From the NCBI GenBank assembly GCA_024362935.1, contig JANCRA010000025.1:13852936-13916935 (forward strand): a stretch of DNA of 64,000 bases. The letters run 5' to 3'. Within the stretch, counting starts at the first letter, position 1, and the number at the start of each line of letters is the position of its first letter. Positions 1-9,420 of the stretch are shown piece by piece. A program made the translations under genes and the position numbers. Source of the stretch: Setophaga petechia (taxonomy: Eukaryota > Chordata > Aves > Passeriformes > Parulidae). The notes beneath the pieces were generated by a model. That model did no database searches. It was given only the letters and a program-made list of their open reading frames with translations, and was not told the origin of the DNA.

Positions 1-1376
1 CCTAAAGGGTAAAGGGAGAACATGAATAGCAAGAACAAGACTGGCATGTATTTGACATTAGATTAGTTTCCAGACTATAATTTATAGTGGACTAATCTAA
101 TACAGAGTCATGTCTATGATCTCCCACTACAGAGGGTCTGGCTGTAAAGATGCTGAGGAGCTGTGGTTGCTGCTCTCAGCAGAGCTGGTGCACCAGGCTG
201 GGCATGCTGCAGCTGTCTGACCCTCCTGTGGCTGGCAATGTCACCTTCTTCCCTATGAGAGCAGCAACAGACATTACAGTGGTGCTTGAAACAACAGGGA
301 CTCCCAGGGGCTCTGATCAAATCCTACTCAAACAGCTACAAGGATGTGATCTTGGCCCTAAAAGCTTACAGCCCTTGCAATGATGCTAAGAGCCTGTTTA
401 AACATTGCCAGGATTGAAAAGTGTTAATTATTTGTTTTGACTCCCACTTGGTATCAATGATACTGGAGGTGAAGAGGGGAGTACTTTTAAATTTCTAACT
501 GTTCAAATCAGCCATGAAAGGATAATGACATTTCTGACACACTCATTGTTTATGTTAATGGTTGGGATGCTGCAAGACTGGGATCTGCATCCCACGGTGG
601 AAACTGGGAGGGGGAAGTTGGGAAGATTGCTCAGGGTCACATCCAATCTGGCTTTGAACACTTCCAGGGATGGAGCAGCCACAACTTCTCTGGGCAACCT
701 GTTCTGGTGCCTCACCACCCTCTGAGTAGGCTTACTAATATCTAATCTAAATCTCTCCTCTTTTAATTCAGTGCTGATCCCCCTGGTCCTGTCACTACCT
801 GCCCTATAAAATGTTGCTCTCTCTTCCTTTTATAAGCCCACTTGAAGTGCTGGAAGTGACAGACTTGTACACAGCAAGCAAAGAACATAAAGATTTCAGT
901 GTTGGACGTAGCCCCTTCCTCCTCTAGTGCCCTCAGACTTTCCAGCACACTTCCAGGTCTGCTACAGAACCACCTCACCTTTTTGGGGGATGCAGCACTT
1001 TTGGCTGAAATACAGAATAAGGTTGGGAGCCTGTTCATGGAGTGTGTCTGTGGGAAAAAGAGAGGCCCTGGCTGGAACATGCTGAGTAAATAGGGATGTC
1101 TGGTATTTCTCGTTGTTTTTGCTTCCTCTGTCCCTTCTCCACTCTTGAAAGACTTAAGGATCCATATTGTAAGTTAAACCAAATGCCACAATTGCTGGAA
1201 ATGTGCATTCACCCAATCCATCCCCCTCTTCCTCTCCTTAGGGCTTTTCCTGAAACCCAATGAGCACAATTTACAGCTCTCAGAAGCTTGTCTCCCACAT
1301 CCTGTGTTTTGTCCCAGCTCAGAAAGCAAAAGATGAGAAAGGATGAGTAGGATGAGGCTCCTTAAGCCAAGCCTAC
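1..1376 (-). other. ADA2: ADA2 intron 2 (partial)
   Basis: This is sequence downstream of the exon 2 donor in ADA2 orientation. I looked for the next ADA2 exon, which should encode the first conserved histidine motif, and did not see it. The interval contains a CR1 fragment, listed separately, and otherwise unique non-coding DNA. Confidence 0.75.
600..862 (-). mobile_element. CR1 LINE 3' fragment
   Basis: The plus strand reads as the reverse complement of the end of CR1 ORF2 and 3' UTR, with phrases such as TTGAACACTTCCAGGGATGG, TCTCTGGGCAACCTG and AATATCTAATCTAAATCT. The minus-strand frame carries the typical CR1 C-terminal residues HQNRLPREVV and SLEVFKARLD. It is 5'-truncated, as most avian CR1 copies are, and the 3' tail is also missing. 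It sits in ADA2 intron 2. Confidence 0.88.
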
Positions 1377-1689
1377 CTTTAGGCATGCGCTTTAAGATGC
1401 TGAACACCTTGCTCTGGTCAATGAGGCTTTTTGCCCTGAAGAAGTGCATGCTTGGAGGGAACTGTCCTGTAGTTATGGCTGCTTCCACTTCCTTCTTCTT
1501 GAGGTTTACCAGCTTTGTACTGAGCTGCTGCTCCTGCTTGCTCAGCACCAAGTTGCCACCTGTCTGATGGGCTTTCTCCTGCTGCATCAGGGAATCCCTG
1601 TCCTTCCAGAGAGGGCTGGGAAGGCAGGGGGCAGCCAGACTCAGGAGCAGGCATGCCAGCCTGATGCCTTGCCCAGATGGAGCTTTCAT
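1377..1689 (-). CDS. ADA2: ADA2 (CECR1) first coding exon, N-terminal 104 codons
   Basis: This exon begins adenosine deaminase 2, a secreted, dimeric ADGF-family enzyme that deaminates adenosine and 2'-deoxyadenosine outside the cell. Residues 1 to about 25 form a signal peptide with a Leu/Ala-rich core (LACLLLSLAA) and a Pro/Ser stretch after it. The rest matches the ADGF N-terminal helical region: GGNLVLS near residues 44-50, FPPSMHFFRAKSLI near 77-90, and VFSILKRMPK ending at 104. The catalytic TIM-barrel residues lie in later exons outside the window. The donor AAAG|GTAGGC at 1377/1376 splits a Gly codon after its first base, in the position expected for the MPKG junction of ADA2. The frame stays open past the donor to 1174, but that tail has no ADA2 similarity and is intron read-through. 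The start is the first Met after the acceptor, directly before the signal peptide. Identification rests on recalled family sequence; I am confident of the gene. Confidence 0.93.
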
Positions 1690-1702
1690 CTTAGAGCTGC
1701 AC
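1377..1702 (-). other. ADA2: ADA2 exon 2 (13 nt of 5' UTR plus coding start)
   Basis: On the minus strand a pyrimidine-rich tract (CTTTTCTCCCTGTCCAG) ends at an AG at 1704-1703, so the exon starts at 1702, 13 nt before the ATG at 1689. The donor GT lies at 1376-1375. This fits a gene whose first exon is non-coding. The donor sequence GTAGGC is weaker than consensus. Confidence 0.82.
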
Positions 1703-2631
1703 CTGGACAGGGAGAAAAGACTGAGGCATTAGCAGGGTCAGAAGGGAGCACCTTGGCAAGGGGATGTGAAGGTGTTGGGTTAACAACAACAACATGCAGA
1801 GGCAGGGGGTTAATGGGATGCTCAGAACTGGCAGGGACACCTGGTACCAGTGTCCCCTGAATTTAGGGCAATGGATCAGCACACTCCCTGTGGCTGCTGG
1901 GAAGGGTGAAGTGATGTTGCTCCTTGGATCACACTGGCATGCAGTAAGGCAAAGGGCCAGCCCTGGAATGGGGGACTGGTGGGCTCAGGATGCTGCCTGC
2001 AAGCTGGGATGGAGCTCTCAGTGAATAAGGGCTGCTGGCTGTGCTGATGATGTCCAGCTAAGGGGCTTGATCCCCATTCCCTCCAGTTGAGAGAAGATCC
2101 TGTTGCATCCTTTTAGTATATCCCAGCTATCCCAAGCGTTCATGTACAGGCAGGATACCCCAAGGTTTTCTCTGCAGTAAAGAGGTGTGTCCTTTCCTTG
2201 CAATCCCAGAGGCAAGGGGATGGAAGTGAAACCATGGGAGCAGTAAGAGATCACAGGAGGCAGGCACATGTGAACTCTGAGCACTCTCCCTCCCCCCAAA
2301 AAAGCACAACTGCAATATAATCCTTCAACACCAGGCTTTAGTGACCCGCCCTGCCAATCTCTCCAGAGCAAAACAGCCTGGAGAAGGGCTCAATATTTTG
2401 AAATAAGCCTATGTGAATTACATAGAAAGGCCCTGCTTGTGCATGTGTCTTCTTCCAGGCTCTCCTCCACCTGTAGGTCCATGAAAACACCCCCAGCCCT
2501 TTTAGTGGGTTGAAGGGGAACAAACAGAGCAAGAGTGGCTGCAGCCCCACACCAGGCCTGGCTCTGAGCTGAGAAAAGGAAACATCCCCCAGAAAGTGTT
2601 ATCTTAGCCGTGCTGGGACTGACTCACTTAC
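1703..2631 (-). other. ADA2: ADA2 intron 1
   Basis: This 929-bp interval runs from the donor GTAAGTGAG at 2631 to the acceptor AG at 1703 on the minus strand. Both splice sites are close to consensus. I see no repeat family or coding potential inside it; the open frames here are short and unrecognised. Confidence 0.68.
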
Positions 2632-2826
2632 TGTCAGCTCTCCTCTCCTCCTCCCGGCATCCAGAGCTCCCGGGGCCGCTGCCCGGGAGCGGCTCTGCCT
2701 CCAGCCCAGCGCTGCCCCGGCACCGAGAGAGATAAAGAGAGAGATAACGAGCAGGGTCCGTCCCGGCAGGGCCGTGCCGAGCCAGGCACACGGAGTTCCT
2801 CTTCCTGTGCAGCCCAGCTTTTATTG
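2632..2826 (-). other. ADA2: Probable non-coding first exon of ADA2
   Basis: The 3' boundary is an excellent donor on the minus strand (GACA|GTAAGTGAG, exon end 2632). The 5' end is estimated at about 25-35 bp downstream of the TATA-like box at 2851-2858, so the start near 2826 is uncertain by a few tens of bases. The exon is GC-rich and has no long frame linked to ADA2. Transcript data would fix the start. Confidence 0.55.
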
Positions 2827-2858
2827 CAGCCCAGCTGCACCGCTTCATGAATATATAA
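2794..2858 (-). promoter_or_regulatory. ADA2: Putative ADA2 core promoter (TATA-like box, tandem ETS cores)
   Basis: On the minus strand a TATA-like element (CCTTATATATTC, core 2851-2858) lies directly downstream of a TCC-repeat stretch. About 50 bp further on, at 2794-2807, is CAGGAAGAGGAACT, which has two tandem GGAA cores of the ETS/PU.1 type. ADA2 is known as a monocyte/macrophage product in mammals, and myeloid promoters often rely on PU.1 sites close to the start site. The regulatory reading is inference from motif and position. Confidence 0.5.
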
Positions 2859-2875
2859 GGAGGAGGAGGAGGAGG
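2859..2875 (+). repeat. (AGG)n microsatellite
   Basis: About five to six uninterrupted AGG units directly upstream (in ADA2 sense) of the TATA-like box. On the ADA2 strand this is a TCC tract, a type often seen in TATA-proximal promoters. Confidence 0.85.
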
Positions 2876-5784
2876 CGGGCGAGGTTATGAGAGAGCGGGA
2901 CACGGGCAGCGGCCGGGCTGCCAAAAAAGCGGGGTCACTCAGGGAAACCCCCCAAATCTTTAACCCTTCAGTGCCTGGCAGCGAGGGCATCTCTGGGGGT
3001 TTGTCTGTGCAGCCGTGCCGCGTTCCCTGGCACACACATTTAGCTTTTAAACACCCTGGGAGAAACGCATTCCTGGTGCAGGGAGACTCCTCGCCCTGCT
3101 CGCTGTCCCAGGAATACACACGGGCTTGGATATCTAATCCTGATCCGCTACAGAGCCTTTAATGGCAGCGACACGGCAAACTCTGCTCGCTAGTGCCTTT
3201 ACATCTGAGAAAAAATCAATTTGTACCTCGAAATGTTCGTGCCCGGTCACTGCCAGCGCTGGGAATGGGGCAGGCATCAATCCAGGCGGCTGCCCTGAGA
3301 CACAGGGCTAAACTTCAGCCTGGGAGGCAAGTCAGGTGGAGGGGAATGGACTTCTAAAAAAATCACAACAAATACAGTAATTTCAGCATTTTATTTCACA
3401 CAGTCCTACGAACTGGAGTTTTAAACTACTTAAATTTAGGAGTTTAAAACCACTTGAAAGAGATGTTACATAAACAGCTTCCAGGGGAGAACAAAGTCCA
3501 TTTGGTTTAATTTAGTCCAAAAATAAAATAGTTTTAAATATTAAAACAAAAAGAAAGGTCTTGTCAGTTAAGAACTATTGGAAACAACTCGCAGCAGACA
3601 CAAAGATTGTTTTTGAGGCAGGCACAGTAGACTCTGGTCAGTAATATATTAAATTTTATTAGCTGGCACAAGGGACTGAAAGCAGGGTGTTCAGTCTGCC
3701 CACCCTGACTGTCCCAGCCAGACACCTGCCAGCTTTTCCTGCTTTCCTGGTCCCTTCACTCTCTGCTGTCACTGAGATCAGCCCCAGCATCCATGCAGGG
3801 ATCAGCCAGGGATCCCAAATATCCCCCGAGCCCTGCCCATGGCAGCATATCCAGAGGGTGGCTGTGCCCCCTTGCCTGCCCCTCAGCAGGATGGGTATTC
3901 CTTGAGGCTCCAGATGATCCTGCTCCCAAAAAGGGAGATCAGAGGAGTGGAAAGGTGACCCAAATATGCTCAGCAGCAGCTATTGGTTGAGGAAAGCAGC
4001 TCGAGGGTGGGAGGTGTGAGGAGGGAAGCACACGGATGGTTCAGCAGGGACAGGAGTTCTGCCTCCAAATACCTTCAAGGGAGCAATATCAGGGAAGGAA
4101 GGGAATTGCTTTAATTTTCTTGTAGTAGTAAAGCTCAGCATTAGTTCCATAAAACCGAGTTCAGCCCAGGCAGTTGGAAAACTGGCTCTGTGGTGAGCAA
4201 TTGGGTGCTAGAGACAGGTTCCCACTGTGGAGCACTGAGGGGGGTTAAAATGCTGTGAGAGGGATCTCAAATAGCTTAGAGCCAGGCAGGGGTCTTGGCA
4301 ATGCCTGCCAGAGGGCCTCAGAGGTTTGTAGTGGTTCATCCTTTCAGATCACATTTGGAAAACAAAACCAAAGTCCAGTGCTCAAACACTTCTTTGATGG
4401 GGCTTTTCCACATAAACAGTTGCAGACATTGCCTGGAGAGTTCTGTACAGATGTTGCAGGGGTTGGACTAGGAAATAAGCAGGTGTTTGAGATGCTTTGC
4501 TCTCTATTAAAATGTGGTGCGTGCTCTGAAAATAAAAAATCCTGGTGAAATAGGACCACAGCTGCTTTTAGGTGGGATCTGTCTGGACATGAAAGGTGGA
4601 AAGAGGGAGAAGAGGACAACCAGGAGCCCCATCTGGGGGAGGATTGGGTTTGTCTAATGCTTGCAGGCAGCCAAAACCCTGGCTTCAGACTTTCCTGGGA
4701 ACTGAGGTGTGGTATAGGAAGACTTGGCCTGTCTCAAGAACTAACAGGAATATTACAGTTGTCATTTCCACACCAACACATCTCCCAGCTTCTCTGCATT
4801 CTTCCTGAGAACCAAGTAGCCTGTTTGGAGGTTTTGCAATAGCTCTGTGTCTGTCCACAGGGGCACAATTGCAGTTCCTGTCCAGTCTTGTGTGGCCCCT
4901 GGAATAATCTACAGCTCCCTGGCTCATCCCACATGCTGTTCAGCCAGGCATCCCCTGCTCCCTCAAACAACCCAGCTTTCCTTGGTTTCTGGGCTGGTTC
5001 CTAGCCCCTGCTGACCCCTCAGCTGCTGCAGCTGTACCCAGCAGTGTCCCAAAGCCTGGGTGTGTTGTGCAAGCTGCAGTTGTGCCCCTTCTTTTTACCC
5101 AGCTGCACCTCAGAGGCATCTGAAGCTTTAAATAGCTGGTGGCCAGCACTGGGTGCTCACAGCCAGTTCCCCCTGCCTCAGTTTCGGTTCCACGTGTGAA
5201 CTGCTTTCCTTCAAACCTTTTGTGCCTTTTCAAGGTGACAGGTACCACTCCCAGAGCATTTCCCCACCTCTCCCTGCTGCCTGTGCCCTGCTGTGGCCAC
5301 AGCTCCCACCAGCCTGCTCCTGGGAGCAGCACAGGGAGAGCAGCAGAGCTCTGGGGGTGCAGGAAGGGGGAAGGACCACAGAGGCAGCAGCAACAGGCTT
5401 GCAGATGTGTGGTTCTCACTTCATCTTCAGCCCAGGTCCTGCAGAGCCCCTCCTGCTGCTGTGGAGGGCCAGCTTGCACTGTGCCCCTGCAGCTCCCAGC
5501 CCCAGTTAAAGCCTGGCAGTGTGTGGGTGACAACAGAAGCTGGAAAAGTGCTAAATCCAGCAGAGGCAAGGCCTAGGGGTGATGCAGTCCTGGCTGTGCT
5601 TTCTGTGGGGGAAACCCATTTTTGTGTGAGCCAAATGCAAAGCAAGGAGCATTTCTGAGAGCACAGAGGGTGGGGCTGCCTTTTAGCTTCCTAGCCTCTC
5701 TGAACATGTTGTAATCCAAGCTGCTTTCTGGAAATATCACTGTTAGGCCGGGAAGAGAGGAGTGGAGCTGGGAAATGTGCTCCT
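2876..5784. other. Intergenic, ADA2 upstream flank
   Basis: No gene is seen. CpGs remain fairly frequent to about 3290, consistent with the outer part of the ADA2 promoter region. The stretch 3340-3660 is AT-rich and unique. The remainder is ordinary non-coding DNA with only chance frames. Confidence 0.6.
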
Positions 5785-5860
5785 AGCTCACCAGTTAGCT
5801 ATTCTTTCTGTGCCAGCTGCCTCATTTGTGAAATGGAACCAATTCCCTGCCTAGCTGTGA
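5785..5860 (+). mobile_element. MIR-like SINE fragment, 5' part
   Basis: The segment around CTGTGCCAGCTGCCTCATTT and GTGAAATGGAACCAATTCCC follows the MIR core (cytosine-rich CTGTGCCTCAGTTTCCTCATCT then AAAATGGG) at low identity. A possible 3' continuation (CTAAGTGCTATAAATTATTA) lies at 6085-6135 after about 225 bp of unrelated sequence. Similarity is weak and judged by eye. Confidence 0.4.
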
Positions 5861-6135
5861 TGGTTTTTTGCTGTGCAATAGCCATGGTCCCTGGGCCAGC
5901 AGCTGCTGTACAGCAAGTCTGCATAAGAGACATCATCTAGTTTGGAGAGGGAAAGCATGAGGTGGGACAAGGGGCAGGAAAACAGCCAGAGGTGGGCAGG
6001 TGCACAGGTGAGGGAGGGCAGGCTCTGAGTCCCTCCCTCTGCTGGGGCTGGGTGAGACCACAGTGCCAGTCTCTGTTCATGCCTGCAAAATGCTAAGAAC
6101 ATGTAACAGTGCTAAGTGCTATAAATTATTACTGA

Positions 6136-9057
6136 GAATAGACTGTCCTGGGATGTTTGGGGTCATTATACCTCCCCACTGGAGCACTACATAACCCCTG
6201 CTTTGGTCTGGCTGGGCACAGGTTGGCGTTTTTATTTCTTTCCACCCCACTTTGTGCCCAGCCAGGCAAAAACATGGAGCATTTCCCAGCCCAACAGGGA
6301 CAGCAGTGGGAGCCCTGCAGCAGAGAAAACACTGGGTATTGCTGGCAGCATTGCTTCCCAGTCTGCAGCCAAGCTCTGCTCACCCCCAAGGTGTCCCATG
6401 CCCCTTCAAAAACTCTCCATGTCTCAGTGCATCTGTCCTTCCATTCCTCCTCAGCTACATCCATAACTATCCAATGATTCAAAATGAATAAGACACTTGA
6501 GATGCCACAGGAGCAGGAGCTGCTGATGGACATAGCCAGGGAAAGGGCTGAATTCCCAGGTTAATGATGAATCACTCTGGGAGTGGAGTCATTGATTTGT
6601 AATCATTGCCTGGCTCCCAGATAGAGTAGCCTTGAATTCCTCTGACCAGCAACCCGAGACAAGGTGCTTTGGGCTATTCCCAGCACACCTGCAAAAGCTC
6701 AAATCCTGCTCACAATAGCAGGGGGGCTCAGAGCTCCAGGAGCCAAAGAGCTCCATCAGCATTTGCCCTCTAAGGAGAGGGGCTGAGCAGTCAGCACACA
6801 CACATGGTTGTCACTGCTGCTGCTGGAGCTCAGCATGCAGGTAAATAAGTGAAACTGCATCATTTCCTTCCAGCTCTCCACAGGTGCCCACCCCAATTCC
6901 CTGCTGCTGTCACCCACCCTGCAGGTCTGGGAAGGGGAAGCACAAAACCAAGTGAGCTGGTGAGTGTTAACACCCCACTGCTCTGGGGGCAAACAGCAGC
7001 CTGCCAAGGGCTCCCAGGGCACGAGCTGAGAGCTTTGGGTGTTTGGGAAAGGGGCTCAGTGCCATCCAAGGCAGGTCCCAAGCTGTCACCAAGCCTTCTG
7101 TGCAAAAATTCCCAGAGCCTCAAGTTTGTTTCTATTCTTATATTCTCTTCCTCTCCTACCCACAGGGACAAGAATGAGAGCAGACTAGGAGACCAAAACA
7201 TCCTGGATTAGCAAGTGTACTTGCCTCTCTCTCTGGGGGATGACTTTAGGGAGGGTGGAAGCCCAGTGCTACCATGGGAAGTGTTTTCTTGCTTTTTGTG
7301 TTAGTCATGGCAGGTTTCCTGCCTGACCTATGGTGTCTGTCCATCCCCAGGCTGTGCTGGGGGATGGATACGCAGGGGTCAGTGTGCTTTTGGAAGGATT
7401 TGCCCTAGCATAAAAGCAGGCAAAATTCCTGTTCCTAGGAGCTATATTCCATAGAAACATCCTCCCCACTCCCAGCCTCCTACTCCCCCCACCTGACTTC
7501 CCCAAACAGAACCAAAAGCCAACCTTGTCTCTGTCCTAATGCCTCCACCTCTGTCCCTGGGGTCCATCACAGAGGATCTGGGTTCATCTGTGGTCACTCT
7601 GCAGCTGTGAGCATCCCCCTGACCTCTGCCAGGACATCCTGTGTCTGCATGTCAGCCATACCCTCCTCTCCCTGCCTCTCCATTTCTCTGTGTCTGCATC
7701 ACCCACGGGGCTCCAACATCACACACACCTCAAACACAATCAGTAAAAAGTTCAGGGCCTTGCAGTGACTCTGCACCATGTTTCTCTTTCTCTCTCTGAC
7801 CCCAGCCTCTCGTGGAAGTCTCACCAGAAGAGACATTCTACGCTGCATCCCAGAGCTATCTTTATTTTATACTTTTAAGGCTCCAGAAATATTTTGGAAG
7901 AGAGGATAGCAAGGGCTGGGGAGCAGATCAGCAGATACACCCAACCTTCAGCTGCTCAGGAGTCACCCCATTTGTATGGTTTCTTTTCCTCCTGTGCATA
8001 AGACAAGCAAGTCAGCATTTAGAATGGTTTATACTAAAAAATTAACAGTAGTGAGGAGCATTTGGGTTAAAACACTACTGGCCAAAAGTGCCTGTGTTGT
8101 AGCCAAGCTTCATCCTGCCTAGGCAAACATCCAAACTTTATTAAAGCCTTGAGATGTCAAAACAAGGCTTCTGCACAGTTCCCTTTAGAGGTACCTCCAT
8201 GTACCATGCTGCAAATGCAGACACTGGCTCCAAGCCAGTCAGCACTAGCAGCCCTGCCAGCAAAACCTCATTCCCCCAAGCTCCTTAGGCAGGGCTGTGC
8301 TCTGCAGGGATTTGTGTTGCTCTCAGCTGTGGCAACACCTGAGCGACAGAGTTTAAAGCAAGGTGAAGGGTGCTCATCCCAGCAGGGAACACCCCGAACA
8401 GCAGAGCCCAGCCACTTGTCACGGTTACAGACAAAGCTCAGGGCATTTCTGGCATGCCTAGACTTGTTCATCCTGTTCTTCAGAGGCATTTCAGCCCAGC
8501 CCAACACACTCCTGTCCCCTGGCACCTCCCAGCCTTACCCTGCAGGTAGTGATAGGTGCAGTCTCACCTTTGGCTAAATCCCTGCATCTCCCCAAGATGC
8601 TCTTCCCCTAAAGCCCTGCAGCACTGCCTGCCTCACCACAGCCAGCAGCCAAGTCCCCAGGGCACCCTACCTCACAGGGTGACAAAGGGATGGAGCACAC
8701 AGCCAGGGCCACTTTTACAAGACCTTCATCAGCAAGCTGCAATGAGATCACTGAACTCACAAAGTTCAGGCACAGACTGAGACTTTAAGGAGGCTTGTGG
8801 GGTCTTTGACCCAAACATCCTATGTCTTTTGGTAGCCATGAGAATGCAGCTACTTTTCAGCCCTCCCTAGGAACAAAGAGCTCAAGTCCACCTTGTTTTA
8901 GTGTTGGTGAACAAGCCTTGTCTCTTGAAGCTCCCTGCCAGCTCTGAGAGTGGCTCTGTGCTGCTCTCATGGAGCCCCCAGCTGTGGGAGCCAGCTCAGC
9001 TGCAGGGCCCAGTGCACACCCAGCACAGCCCCCCCAGAGTGGCTGTTGGGAGCCATT
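6136..9057. other. Intergenic, no gene seen
   Basis: Unique non-coding sequence of moderate GC. Open frames of 60-140 codons occur on both strands but overlap one another and show no family motif. No repeat family was recognised. Confidence 0.55.
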
Positions 9058-9420
9058 ATTCACAGGATTCACAGAATGACCAGGTTGGAAGAGACCTCAA
9101 AGATCATTGAGTCCACCCCAGCCCCAACACCTCAACTAAACCCTGGCACCCAGTGCCACATCCAGGCTTGGTTAAACACACCCAGGGATGGGGACTCCAC
9201 CACCTCCCTGGGCAGCCATTCCAGAACTTTATCACTCTTTCTGTGAAAAACTTTTTCCTAATATCTAACCTATATTTCCCTTAGTGAAGATTGAGGCTGT
9301 GTCCTCTGGTTCTGTTAGTTCCTGGAGAAAGAGCCCAGCCCCACATGATCGCAGGCACATTTCAGGGAGTTGTAGAAAGTGATAAAGTCACCTCTGAGTC
9401 TCCTTTTCTCCACGCTCACC
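9058..9420 (-). mobile_element. CR1 LINE 3' end copy
   Basis: It begins with the complement of the CR1 3' microsatellite (CACAGGATTCACAGAATG), then GGTTGGAAGAGACCTCAAAG, CTCCACCACCTCCCTGGGCA and a CTCCTTTTCTCCA end. In CR1 sense this is the last part of ORF2 plus the 3' UTR and tail. It is 5'-truncated. It is one of the better preserved CR1 copies in the window. Confidence 0.93.

Noticed and set aside
1..1370. Search for ADA2 exon 3
   Set aside because: No minus-strand segment encoding the ADA2 region after MPKG was found, so it lies left of the window.
2811..2826. AATAAA on the minus strand near the ADA2 start as a polyadenylation site
   Set aside because: It lies between the TATA-like box and the first exon donor of ADA2 and has no upstream gene on that strand in the window; most likely coincidence.
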